Source: Comamonas terrigena NBRC 13299
GTDB lineage: Bacteria > Pseudomonadota > Gammaproteobacteria > Burkholderiales > Burkholderiaceae_C
Length of the DNA: 64,000 bases
Assembly (NCBI RefSeq): GCF_006740045.1
Contig: NZ_AP019749.1
Location: 3,801,001-3,865,000 of the forward strand
Direction of reading: 5' to 3'
Each line of letters opens with the position of its first letter. Positions within the stretch are counted from its first letter, which is position 1. The position numbers were made by a program, and so were the translations under genes. This document shows positions 25,363-33,872 of this stretch, one piece after another. Below the pieces are notes generated by a model, which saw only the letters and a program-made list of their open reading frames with translations, was not told the DNA's origin and did not search any database.

Positions 25363-26553
25363 CTACGCACCGGCGCGGAAGTGCTGTTTGGCGGCATACA
25401 TGGCGCCGTCGGCGGCGGCCATCAGCGCCTCCATGGTCTGCCCGTCTTCCGGGAACAGCGCCATCCCGATGCTGACCGAGGGCTGGAGCACCACGCCCCC
25501 GTCCGCCACCAGCGGAGCCTGCACCGCCTCCTGTATCTTGCGTGCCACCTGCTGCACCGCCTCCCGCGAATGCGGCTCCAGCAGCAGCACCACGAATTCA
25601 TCGCCCCCCAGCCGGGCCACCAGATCGGCATCCCGCACCTGCCTCTGCGTGCGCTGGGCCACCGCCTTCAGCAGCAGGTCTCCCATGGCATGGCCATGGT
25701 TGTCGTTCACCGCCTTGAAGTGGTTCAGGTCCAGAAACAGCAGCGCCAGCCGCCCATGGGTCTGCGCGGCCTGGCGCAATGCCACCATCAGCCGCAGCTC
25801 GAAGTACACGCGGTTGAACACGCCCGTCAGCCCATCGTGGTAGGCCTTGTGCTCCAGCACCAGGTTTTCCTGCTGCAGGTGCAGCTGGCGGGCCTCCAGC
25901 TCGTCCAGCAAGGCGTTGAAGTGCTCCCCCAGTTCCCGCAGCTCGTCAATGTCCGCCAGCGGTACGCGCTGGCCCATGGCACGCTCGCGGTGCACGGCAC
26001 GGGCCACCCGCCCCAGCTCCTGCAGCGGCTTGACGATGCTGCGGTGGATACGGCGCGACACGATATGCCCCACCACCACGCTGGCCGCCATGCACACCAT
26101 CAGCGCCAGGCCGCCCCACAGCAGGAATGCCAGCATGCGCTGGCCGTTGCTGCTGAGCTCGACCCGGCCAATCACCACCCCACTGGCCCGCACCTCCTGC
26201 GCTGCCACTTTCAGCCCCAGCACGCGTGCCAGCTGGTGACCGCAGTTGCAGGGCAGCCAGTTGGGTGCCATCCACTGGGCAAAGACATTGCCCCGCGCGT
26301 CCCAGACCGTGGCTTCGGCCACGCCTTCGTCGCGCACCATCCGGGCCAGCGATTCCGCGGCATCCAGCTTGTCGCCGAACACCAGGGCCGGCTCCACGTT
26401 GTAGACCAGCGAGCGGGCCATCAGCTCCAGGTTGTCCTGGGTGTTGGCGCGCAGTGCCGTCAGCCCGGCCGCCAGCAGCAGCACGCTGGCCACGGCCACG
26501 GCCGTCAGGGCAATGCGGGTGTGGGTGCGGCGCAGGGCCTGGCGCAAATGCAT
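25363..26553 (-). CDS. yfiN: YfiN/TpbB-like diguanylate cyclase
   Basis: This 396-aa inner-membrane cyclase makes cyclic di-GMP from two GTP. Two membrane helices (about 14-34 and 140-165) flank a periplasmic PAS-like domain (ARSLVYNVEPALVFGDKLDAAESLARM), then a HAMP domain (about 170-225) and a GGDEF domain (about 235-395). GGDEF (316-320) is canonical and the inhibitory I-site RDAD (307-310) lies five residues before it, so product feedback is expected. The architecture and order match YfiN/TpbB (DgcN in E. coli). The ATG overlaps the yfiR stop by one base (TGATG), so translation is coupled. In the known system YfiR in the periplasm represses it. Confidence 0.94.
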   Translation of the reverse strand: MHLRQALRRTHTRIALTAVAVASVLLLAAGLTALRANTQDNLELMARSLVYNVEPALVFGDKLDAAESLARMVRDEGVAEATVWDARGNVFAQWMAPNWLPCNCGHQLARVLGLKVAAQEVRASGVVIGRVELSSNGQRMLAFLLWGGLALMVCMAASVVVGHIVSRRIHRSIVKPLQELGRVARAVHRERAMGQRVPLADIDELRELGEHFNALLDELEARQLHLQQENLVLEHKAYHDGLTGVFNRVYFELRLMVALRQAAQTHGRLALLFLDLNHFKAVNDNHGHAMGDLLLKAVAQRTQRQVRDADLVARLGGDEFVVLLLEPHSREAVQQVARKIQEAVQAPLVADGGVVLQPSVSIGMALFPEDGQTMEALMAAADGAMYAAKQHFRAGA

Positions 26554-27134
26554 CAGCTGCCCTCCTTGCGGCGGGCCAGACCCAGCACCCGGGGATTCAC
26601 GCGCACGCCACTGCGGGCCATGGAATCCAGGTTCAGCTCGAAGCTGACGCCCTGCGGCGTGATGTCCAGACAGAACATGCCGCCCGTGGCGCAGTCGGCC
26701 GCCACCTCGCTGATCGTGAGCAGCGGCTGGCCTGCAGGCCAGGCCGCCATCAGCCGCTGCCACTGGCCGGGGCGCAGAGGGCCGGCATACACCGCATGGC
26801 AGGCGTTCAGGGGCTGTGCATCGTCCGGGCTGATGCGCCGGGTCTGCAGCCTGCGCCCGCCCGGCAGTTCCGTGCCAGCCAGCAGCACCTGGGCGTGGGC
26901 GGTTTCCCCCACCAGGCACAGCTGCACAGGGGATGGATCACCGGGCCAGCGCGTATAGCCCAGCACCCCCCAGACCGTTTGCGCCACCGCAGCGGACACC
27001 GAGGCCGCCGGCACGGTCATGCCCCGGGCATTGCCCTCCTGCGCCCCTGCGGCCACGCCGGTGCAGGCCAGCAGCGCCCCCGCCAGCAGCGGGCGCGCGG
27101 CACGCAGACGGCACGGCAAGAAGGGGGCACCCAT
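26553..27134 (-). CDS. yfiR: YfiR-like periplasmic repressor of the diguanylate cyclase
   Basis: This 193-aa protein has a signal peptide (MGAPFLPCRLRAARPLLAG and on to AAGAQ) and a DUF4154/YfiR domain. Besides C-rich positions in QLCLVGE and LNACHAVY it has CATGGMFC, a Cys pair spaced seven residues apart like the C145-C152 disulfide described for P. aeruginosa YfiR. The protein should sit in the periplasm and hold YfiN inactive until redox stress or YfiB releases it. It is the first gene of the yfiR-yfiN-yfiB operon and lies 138 bases downstream of pbpC on the same strand. The start is chosen to give a normal signal peptide. Confidence 0.92.
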   Translation of the reverse strand: MGAPFLPCRLRAARPLLAGALLACTGVAAGAQEGNARGMTVPAASVSAAVAQTVWGVLGYTRWPGDPSPVQLCLVGETAHAQVLLAGTELPGGRRLQTRRISPDDAQPLNACHAVYAGPLRPGQWQRLMAAWPAGQPLLTISEVAADCATGGMFCLDITPQGVSFELNLDSMARSGVRVNPRVLGLARRKEGS

Positions 27135-27272
27135 GGTCAAGTAGGGGAAAGAGGGACAGAAAAGGGATTTGCCCATTCTCCCGTCGGCCCTGCGCCGCCG
27201 CGTCGCCACTGCGCCACAAAGCGGCGCCGTTCACATTCTTTGACCCTGAACGCCGGACGAACGGTAGCCTGG

Positions 27273-29591
27273 CTAGCGCACGCCGGCGCCGCGCACCTCG
27301 ATCTGCACGCTGTCCAGCACCCGTCCATCCGCCGCCACCAGCTCGATGCGGTGGCGCCCCGGCCAGGGGAACCACTGCGCCTGTGCGCCCTGGCCCAGCG
27401 CGCGCCGGTTGGCAGGCACGGTCTCGCCCGCCACGCGCCAGCGCCATTGCGCCGTCTCGCGTGCCTCCCCCGCCCGGGCGCGCAGCTGCACACGCTGGCG
27501 GCTGGGCGGAATGTCCGGGTCCAGCGCCAGCACGCTGCCATCCACCGGCTGCAGAATGCGCCCGGCCCCTGCCGCCACCTGGCTGCCTGCGCCGCCCATC
27601 TGGAATTCCGCCTGGGCCGTGCCGGGCAGAAACCACTCCTGGCGCGCACTTTCGGGCGGCACGCCCGTCACCGGGTCGGCCCCGTAGCGCACGGCCTGCT
27701 GCGCCACCCCCACGGGCGGTTGCGGCGGGCGGCTGGGCTGGCGGGCGTGCAGATGCCCCATCACCTCGGCCCAGACCGGCGCCGCCCCGCTGGCACCGCT
27801 GACGCTGTGCATGGACGCGCCGCTGGCATTGCCTACCCACACGCCCACGGTGTAGCGCGCCGACCAGCCCACCACCCAGTTGTCGCGCATGTCCTTGCTG
27901 GTACCGGTCTTCACGGCGGTCCAGAAACGCGTGGCCAGCACGCTGTCCAGGCCGAAGGTCATGGCCCGCGCATTGCGGTCGGCCAGCATGTCGCCCACAA
28001 CAAAGGCGGCACCGGCATCCACGGCGCGCAGCGCTGCCGGCCGTGCGGCACTGCCCCAGGCCACCGGGGTGTAGAGCCCCTGGTTGGCCAGCGCACGGTA
28101 GGCATTGGTCAGGTCCAGCAAGGTGACTTCGCTGCTGCCCAAGGCCAGGCTGTAGCCGTAGTAGCCACCGCTTTCCGGCAGGCGCAGGCCCAGGGCCTGC
28201 AGCTGTTCGAAAAACGCATCCGGCGTGACCATCACCAGCGTGCGCACCGCCGGCACGTTCAGCGACGCCCCCAGCGCCGTGCGCGCCGAGACCCAGCCCT
28301 TGAAGCTGCGGTCGTAGTTCTGCGGGATGTACAGGCCGTTGGCCGTGCGGATCTGTGCAGCGGAATCCTCGATCAACGAAGCTGCCGTCAGGCGCTTTTC
28401 CGCTATCGCCTGGGCATAGAGAAACGGCTTGAGCGTGGAGCCGGGCTGGCGCCGCGCCAGCACGCCATCCACTTCCTGGGCCTGGCTCAGGCTGCCGGAA
28501 GATCCCACCCAGGCCAGCACCTCGCCGCTGGCATTGTCCAGCACCACCACGGCGCCGTCTTCCACATTGCGGCCGGACAGCTCCAGCAGATGCTGCTTGA
28601 GGCTTTGCAGCGCCACCCGCTGCACATCGGCGCGCAGGCTGGTACGCACCGCAGCCGCCTTGCGGCTGTCCGGCACCCGCTGCAGCCACTGGCGTGCAAA
28701 GTGGGGCGCCTCGCCTTCGCTGGCCGGCCAGCGCCGCTGCTGCAGGATCTGGCTGACCTGCCATTCCAGCACCTCACAGCGGACCGTCTCGACGGGGTGC
28801 TCGCCCTGATCCGGACTTGGGTTCTGGCTGTTTTTCTGGCGTGGACGGCTGGCGGACGACTGTGCCTGCAGCATGTCGCCCCATACCCCGCAGGCACGCT
28901 GGGCCACGCGCTGGGCGCTGGCATTGGGCGCGCGCACCAGGGCAGCGGCAATGGCTGCTTCCTGCATGTCCAGCCCGTGCGGGGCCTTGCCGAACAGGCT
29001 GCGCGACAACGCATCGATGCCCACGATCTCGCCGCGAAACGGCACCAGATTCAGGTAGGCCTCCAGAATCTGGTCCTTGCGCCAGCTGCGTTCCAGCCGC
29101 TGCGCGGCCACGGCCTGGCCCAGCTTCTGGGTCACGCTGCGACCGCCGCCGCTTTGGCGCCAGTCCTCGTCCAGCAGACCGGCAAGCTGCATGGTGATGG
29201 TGCTGGCCCCGCGCGTGCGGCTGTTCCACAGATTGCCCCAAGCAGCGGCCGTGACAGCAGCCCAGTCCACACCGCTGTGGGCATAGAAACGCTGGTCTTC
29301 ACTCAGCACCAGGGCCATGCGCAGTGCGGGAGAGATGTCGGCCAGCGGCGTCCAGTTTCCGCGCCGGGCCGCGCTGTCGGTGCGCAGGCGCTGCAGCGGC
29401 TCTCCGTCGCGCGAGAGGATCCAGGTCTCCGACGGGCGAAAGTCCGCGCGCACCTCGGTGTAGCTGGGCAGGGCCCAGGCGTGGCCGGCCAAGCTGCCGG
29501 CCAGGCACAGCCAGGCCGTTCGCGCAAGCAGACGCCGGGGCAGAAAGGACAACGACAAAGAAGCACGCACAACAGCTGACACAGACCACAT
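27273..29591 (-). CDS. pbpC: Penicillin-binding protein 1C
   Basis: This bifunctional peptidoglycan enzyme has about 772 aa from MWSVSAVV. After a signal/anchor segment comes a GT51 glycosyltransferase domain with LSEDQRFYAHSGVDW (catalytic Glu) and RGASTITMQLA. The transpeptidase domain has PGSTLKPFLYA (SxxK serine) and KTGTS. The C-terminal BiPBP_C-like domain (about 680-772, DIPPSRQRVQLRARAGE) is typical of PBP1C. In E. coli pbpC is paired with the alpha-2-macroglobulin gene yfhM. Here that partner is about 7 kb away (36935-42856) and the yfi module lies directly downstream instead. The start codon is uncertain because the frame is open to 29702. Confidence 0.93.
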   Translation of the reverse strand: MWSVSAVVRASLSLSFLPRRLLARTAWLCLAGSLAGHAWALPSYTEVRADFRPSETWILSRDGEPLQRLRTDSAARRGNWTPLADISPALRMALVLSEDQRFYAHSGVDWAAVTAAAWGNLWNSRTRGASTITMQLAGLLDEDWRQSGGGRSVTQKLGQAVAAQRLERSWRKDQILEAYLNLVPFRGEIVGIDALSRSLFGKAPHGLDMQEAAIAAALVRAPNASAQRVAQRACGVWGDMLQAQSSASRPRQKNSQNPSPDQGEHPVETVRCEVLEWQVSQILQQRRWPASEGEAPHFARQWLQRVPDSRKAAAVRTSLRADVQRVALQSLKQHLLELSGRNVEDGAVVVLDNASGEVLAWVGSSGSLSQAQEVDGVLARRQPGSTLKPFLYAQAIAEKRLTAASLIEDSAAQIRTANGLYIPQNYDRSFKGWVSARTALGASLNVPAVRTLVMVTPDAFFEQLQALGLRLPESGGYYGYSLALGSSEVTLLDLTNAYRALANQGLYTPVAWGSAARPAALRAVDAGAAFVVGDMLADRNARAMTFGLDSVLATRFWTAVKTGTSKDMRDNWVVGWSARYTVGVWVGNASGASMHSVSGASGAAPVWAEVMGHLHARQPSRPPQPPVGVAQQAVRYGADPVTGVPPESARQEWFLPGTAQAEFQMGGAGSQVAAGAGRILQPVDGSVLALDPDIPPSRQRVQLRARAGEARETAQWRWRVAGETVPANRRALGQGAQAQWFPWPGRHRIELVAADGRVLDSVQIEVRGAGVR

Positions 29592-29799
29592 CCACAAAGA
29601 ATCCAGCCGTGGTTGTAGCAGAGCGGCGGCAGCGCAGCCGCTTCGTTCCCCGCGGACCGCCTGCACCACACCCAGCGGCGCGGCACAAAGCCCGCCGGCC
29701 ATGCCGGCCTATCCCGGTGTTTGCCTGCACCATGGGCGATGATCGGCGCTTTCGCGCGCCCCCTGCGGCGGTGCGCCTGGCTACCGGAGAAACCACCAC
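29592..29799. other. Divergent pbpC/tenA intergenic region
   Basis: This 208-base divergent promoter region was checked for a TPP riboswitch because tenA follows. The conserved CUGAGA and ACCUGA elements of that riboswitch are absent. I see no clear operator. Confidence 0.5.
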
Positions 29800-30471
29800 A
29801 TGAGCACACCCTGCTTCACCGATGCTGCCTGGCAGCGCAATCTGCCCTTGTTCAACGCCACGCTGGCCCTGCCCTTCAACCGCGAACTGGCCGCCGGCAC
29901 CTTGAGCCGCGAGCGCTTTCAGCATTACATGATCCAGGATGCGCACTACCTGGTGGCCTTTGGCCGCAGCCTGGCCGTGGCTGCCGCCAAGGCCGATGAT
30001 GCCGACGGCGTGGTGCAGTTCGCCAAGGCGGCCGAAGAGGCCGTGGTCGTGGAACGCGCGCTGCATGACGGCTTCATGCGCGAATACGCGGTCAGCGCCG
30101 CGCAGTTCGAGGCCACACCGCTGTCCCCGGTCTGCCACCACTATGTGCACTACCTGCAGTCCATGGGCTGGAGCCGCAGCTACCCGGTGGCGCTGGCCGC
30201 ACTGCTGCCCTGCTTCTGGATCTATGCCGAAGTGGGCCGCGCCATCCTGGCCGAAGCACGGCCGAACAATCCCTACCAGAGCTGGGTCGATACCTACGCC
30301 GGTGACGAATTCCACGCCCTGGTGGCCCGTGTGCGTGCCACCATCGACCAGCTGGCCGCCCAGGCCGATGCCCGCACGCTGGAAGCCATGCACCAGGCCT
30401 ACACCGATGCGGCGCGACTGGAATGGATGTTCTGGGACAGTGCCTACCGCCTGGGTCAGTGGCCCTGCTGA
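29800..30471 (+). CDS. tenA: TenA-family aminopyrimidine aminohydrolase (thiaminase II)
   Basis: This 223-aa all-helical enzyme belongs to TenA, which salvages thiamin breakdown products by hydrolysing aminopyrimidines. Active-site residues line up with those of Bacillus subtilis TenA: D47 and Y50 in QDAHYLVAF, nucleophile C138 in LLPCFWIYAEVG and E208 in RLEWMFWDSAY. It is thus a TenA_C type and probably active. It stands alone without other thiamin genes and has no riboswitch. It converges on the nuclease-fold gene. Confidence 0.93.
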   Translation: MSTPCFTDAAWQRNLPLFNATLALPFNRELAAGTLSRERFQHYMIQDAHYLVAFGRSLAVAAAKADDADGVVQFAKAAEEAVVVERALHDGFMREYAVSAAQFEATPLSPVCHHYVHYLQSMGWSRSYPVALAALLPCFWIYAEVGRAILAEARPNNPYQSWVDTYAGDEFHALVARVRATIDQLAAQADARTLEAMHQAYTDAARLEWMFWDSAYRLGQWPC

Positions 30472-30579
30472 CGCAGAAGCCCACGCTGCACAGAAATTTT
30501 CAACCGGACTGGCCCTCTGTCCCCTGCCCGGTAGGCTGGCAGCCCGGTGTGCCTTCTCAGGCGCCCGGTGGCATGGTGT

Positions 30580-31440
30580 TCAGCCCAGCGTGGTGCACAC
30601 CGGCTGGTGGTCCGAAAACCGGGTGACACTGTCCGTGCGCCAGCCGCGCACGGCCTCACGCAGGCTGTCGCTGACCAGCACAAAATCGCAAGCCCCCGGC
30701 TCCGGCCCCCAGGTCCGGTCGAACAGGCGAAACGTGTCAGGCTGCTGGTCGCCCGGGTGCAGCAGCGACCAGCTGTCGTGGAAAGCGGCTTCCCCCGGGG
30801 CCGCCGCCGCCACCAGTTGGGCATATTCCGCCTCGTGCGGCTCCAGATTGAAGTCGCCGCACAGCACGGCATGCGGCGTATGCACCGGCGTGGCGTAAGG
30901 CGTGGCCGCCCCGGCCGTGCCGGGCAGCGCCGCACACTGTGCCAGGGCCTCGGCATGCAGGCGGCGCAGTGCCTGCACCTGGTCGCGGCGTTGGTGGGCG
31001 CTGTGGTATTCCAGGTGCGTGGTCATCACCCGCACCAGGCCCAGCGCAGGGTCGCGCACCGTCACCACCAGGCAGCCGCGCGGCATGCTGACCACGCCGG
31101 CTTCGGCCCGCCATGGCAGGCGGTGCTGCGCCACTTCGGCCACCGGCAGGCGCGTGGCCACCAGATTGCCAAAGGCCCGGTACCGACCCTGGGCATCAAA
31201 GCCCTCGGTGGTGGCGGCAAAGCACAGCTGCCACCCCGGCAGCAGCGCACGCAGCTGCGCCACCTGGTCGCCCGGCGCACCCTGCAAGCCATCGTGGCCC
31301 ACCGCCACCTCCTGCAGGCACAGCACGTCCAGAGCGCCGTGGTCGGCTCCCATCGACAGCGCGTGCTGCACGATCCGCTGCGGACTGACCACGCCGTCCA
31401 GCCCGCAGCACCATTGCACATTCCACGTCAGGATCTGCAT
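30580..31440 (-). CDS. Endonuclease/exonuclease/phosphatase-family protein
   Basis: This 286-aa protein has the DNase-I-like metal-dependent fold: WNVQWC at the N-terminus, LCLQEV with the metal-binding Glu, CGDFNLEPHE with the Asp/Asn pair, and the terminal SDHQPVCTTL with the catalytic Asp-His. Members cut nucleic acids or remove phosphate from lipids and sugars; the exact substrate is unknown. There is no signal peptide. I choose MQILTWNVQWC as the start. It lies 13 bases after the GNAT gene and probably shares its transcript. Confidence 0.9.
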   Translation of the reverse strand: MQILTWNVQWCCGLDGVVSPQRIVQHALSMGADHGALDVLCLQEVAVGHDGLQGAPGDQVAQLRALLPGWQLCFAATTEGFDAQGRYRAFGNLVATRLPVAEVAQHRLPWRAEAGVVSMPRGCLVVTVRDPALGLVRVMTTHLEYHSAHQRRDQVQALRRLHAEALAQCAALPGTAGAATPYATPVHTPHAVLCGDFNLEPHEAEYAQLVAAAAPGEAAFHDSWSLLHPGDQQPDTFRLFDRTWGPEPGACDFVLVSDSLREAVRGWRTDSVTRFSDHQPVCTTLG

Positions 31441-31453
31441 TGCCAAGACTTTC

Positions 31454-31963
31454 TCAAGCCAGCGGCTTGACCGTGTTGAACCATTGCGCGCCCGCATGGG
31501 CCGATGCGGACGGACCTTCGTTGGCATAGCCTAGCGCTTCGTAGTTCGGCACCCGGTCCTGCAGGCAGGTGAGCGTGACGGTTTCGCGCTGTGCGGCGCG
31601 GGCCACGGCTTCCAGCTGTGCCAGAAGCCTGCGGCCCAGGCCCAGTCGGCGGCAGGCCGGATCCACCGCCAGCCCCAGCACCGTCTGGTGCCCGCCGGTG
31701 GCCGGGTTGGCCCCCAGCTCACGAAACAGACCATCGCGGATATAGCGCTCGTTCACCACCGGGCCGTTGACCAGACCCACCACCCGGCCATCCAGTGCGG
31801 CCACCCAGAAACTGTCGGGGATGCATTGCAGGCGCTGCGCAAAGGCGGCAGGGGTGGCCGCCTCCTGCGGCGTGAAGCAGGCGTTTTCGATGGCGATCAA
31901 CCGGGGCAGATCCGCGGGCGTGGCCTGGCGCAAGACCAGGCCGGATACAGCGTTCTCAGACAT
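31454..31963 (-). CDS. GNAT-family N-acetyltransferase
   Basis: This 169-aa acetyltransferase has the acetyl-CoA pyrophosphate-binding signature LAVDPACRRLGLGRRLL (R/Q-x-x-G-x-G/A) around residues 103-119 and an N-terminal RQATPADLPRLIAIENACF strand-helix. A beta-bulge segment VTLTCLQDRVPNYEALGYANEG gives a fully formed GNAT fold. It most resembles arylalkylamine/YjaB-like small-molecule acetyltransferases. It follows the ABC permease gene by 30 bases and could be the tail of that operon. Confidence 0.88.
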   Translation of the reverse strand: MSENAVSGLVLRQATPADLPRLIAIENACFTPQEAATPAAFAQRLQCIPDSFWVAALDGRVVGLVNGPVVNERYIRDGLFRELGANPATGGHQTVLGLAVDPACRRLGLGRRLLAQLEAVARAAQRETVTLTCLQDRVPNYEALGYANEGPSASAHAGAQWFNTVKPLA

Positions 31964-31993
31964 GGTCCGATTGTGCGCGCAGCAACCGTCGCC

Positions 31994-32827
31994 TCACTTG
32001 ATGCCGGCGCGCATGAAGCTCTGCACAAACTGGCGCTGGAACAGGATGAAGCCCACCAGCAGCGGTGCCGAAGTCATCAGGGTCGCGGCGGTGATGGTGG
32101 ACCAGTCCACGCCCTGCTCCACGCTGGAGAACACCTGCAGCCCCACCGTCAGCGGGCGCGATTCCACGCTGTTGGTGATGATCAGCGGCCACAGGAAGTT
32201 GTTCCAGTGGAAGCTGACCGACACCAGTGCGAAGGCGGTGTAGACCGGCTTGGCCAGGGGCACATAGACGCGCCACAGAATCTGCAGGGTGCTGGCACCT
32301 TCCACGCGTGCCGCCTCGTCCAGCTCCTTGGGAATGCCCATGAAGGTCTGGCGCAGCAGGAAGATGGCGAAGGCCGATGCGAAGTACGGCAGGCCGATGG
32401 CCAGCAGCGTATCGACCAGGCCCAGCCTGGCCATGGTCTGGTAGTTTTCCACCAGCAGGATGTCCGGCATGATCATCAGCTGCACCAGCACCAGCGCAAA
32501 CGCAATGTTCTTGCCCCGGAAGTCATAGCGCGCAAAGGCGAACGCCGCCAGGGTGGACAGCACCAGCTGCGCAAGCAGGATGATGGTGACGAGCAGCGTG
32601 GTGTTCAGAAAATAGCGTGCAAACGGAGCAGCCTCCCAGGCGTGGCGGAAGTTCTGCAGGGTCCACGGCGCTGTCAGATCGAAGCGGGTGGCGTATTCGC
32701 TGGGGTGGAAAGCCGTCCACACCGCATAGGCCAGCGGCAGGATCCAGCACAGGGCCAGCAGCCAGGCGGCCAGCGTGTCGAACCAGGTGTGGCGGTAGAT
32801 CACCGCAGGTGCGTGGGTGCGGTTCAT
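31994..32827 (-). CDS. ugpE: Sugar/glycerol-3-phosphate ABC transporter permease (UgpE-like)
   Basis: This 277-aa inner-membrane permease of the MalG/UgpE family has about six helices. The cytoplasmic EAA loop is visible as EAARVEGASTLQILWRVYVPLAKP (about 180-205). The start MNRTHAPAVIY lies in an ATGA overlap with the upstream permease gene. It forms a heterodimeric channel with that permease, energised by the ATPase encoded at 35230. Order C-B-A-E and the Pho-box-like sites point to glycerol-3-phosphate or a related phosphodiester as substrate. Confidence 0.9.
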   Translation of the reverse strand: MNRTHAPAVIYRHTWFDTLAAWLLALCWILPLAYAVWTAFHPSEYATRFDLTAPWTLQNFRHAWEAAPFARYFLNTTLLVTIILLAQLVLSTLAAFAFARYDFRGKNIAFALVLVQLMIMPDILLVENYQTMARLGLVDTLLAIGLPYFASAFAIFLLRQTFMGIPKELDEAARVEGASTLQILWRVYVPLAKPVYTAFALVSVSFHWNNFLWPLIITNSVESRPLTVGLQVFSSVEQGVDWSTITAATLMTSAPLLVGFILFQRQFVQSFMRAGIK

Positions 32828-33720
32828 TTGTAGTGCACCTTCTTGTCCAGCACAAAGAACTGGAACAGCGCCACGCCGGCCAGCACCACGACCAGCACCA
32901 CCGTGATGGCGGCCGCATAGGCCGTATCCCAGAATTTGAAGCCCACCTCGTACAGGTGGTACAGCAGCAAGGTGGTGGCGTTGTCCGGCCCGCCGCGGGT
33001 GAGGATGAACACATGGTCCACCAGGCGGAAGGCGTTGATGACGGCGTTGACCAGCACGAACAGGGTGGTGGGCATCAGCAGCGGCCACTGCACGCGGCGG
33101 AAGAAATACCAGCGCGAGGCACCTTCGATGGCCGCCGCTTCCTCGAGGCTGGGATTCAGCGTCTGCAGCGCCGCCAGATAGAAGATCATGAAGAAGCCGG
33201 CTTCCTTCCACACGGCCACCAGGGTGATGGCGCCCAGTGCGGTCGAGGGACTGCCCAGCCAGTTGTGCGACGGCAGCCCCAGGGCGCCCGTCACCTGCTC
33301 CAGCAGGCCGTACTGCGGCGTGTAGAAGAACAGCCAGATGTTGGCCACAGCAATCATGGGCAGCACCGTGGGCGTGAAATAGGCCATGCGGATGAAGGTG
33401 CGGCCCGTAATGCGTTCGTTGACCCACACCGCCATCAGCAGCGCCAGGCCGATTGATGCCGGAATGGTGGCCGCCGCAAACCACAGGTTGTTGCGCACGG
33501 CCTGCCAGAACACCGGGTCATCCACCATGGTCTCGTAGTTCTCCAGCCCCACCCACACCGCCGCGCGCACGCCCTTGGGGGTGGAATAGAAGCTGTCGAT
33601 CAAGGTGGCCACGGCCGGCCAGTGGGTGAACGTGACCAGCAACACCAGCGCAGGCAGCAGCAGCAACCAGGCATGGATGCTGCGCTGACCGGACCCGGCG
33701 ATGGAAGAAGAAGCACTCAT
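32824..33720 (-). CDS. ugpA: Sugar/glycerol-3-phosphate ABC transporter permease (UgpA-like)
   Basis: This 298-aa permease belongs to the MalF/UgpA family and has about six helices starting with HAWLLLLPALVLLVTFTHWP. Its EAA loop is EEAAAIEGASRWYFFRRVQWPLLMP. The stop overlaps the next permease's ATG. It follows the binding-protein gene after a 152-base gap, which could hold an RNA processing site or attenuator that lets the binding protein be made in excess. I saw no strong hairpin there. Confidence 0.9.
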   Translation of the reverse strand: MSASSSIAGSGQRSIHAWLLLLPALVLLVTFTHWPAVATLIDSFYSTPKGVRAAVWVGLENYETMVDDPVFWQAVRNNLWFAAATIPASIGLALLMAVWVNERITGRTFIRMAYFTPTVLPMIAVANIWLFFYTPQYGLLEQVTGALGLPSHNWLGSPSTALGAITLVAVWKEAGFFMIFYLAALQTLNPSLEEAAAIEGASRWYFFRRVQWPLLMPTTLFVLVNAVINAFRLVDHVFILTRGGPDNATTLLLYHLYEVGFKFWDTAYAAAITVVLVVVLAGVALFQFFVLDKKVHYK

Positions 33721-33872
33721 TCCCGAAATTTCTCTGTTTGCAATCCCGCATCACCACCACGCCGGGTGGCAGTGCCTGTCCGAAGACATGGCGCCCGGCT
33801 GGGCTGCCGCAGTGCGGCCGACCATCCGGGCCAAGGCATCCCAGGCCTTGTCAGGCCTGGCGGTGACACCGC

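Noticed and set aside
26226..29579. A 1117-codon plus-strand frame opposite yfiR and pbpC
   Set aside because: It is antisense to two genes with clear catalytic motifs, and its composition is that of a shadow.
29592..29799. A TPP riboswitch before tenA
   Set aside because: The conserved CUGAGA and ACCUGA elements are not found, so thiamin control through this element is not supported.
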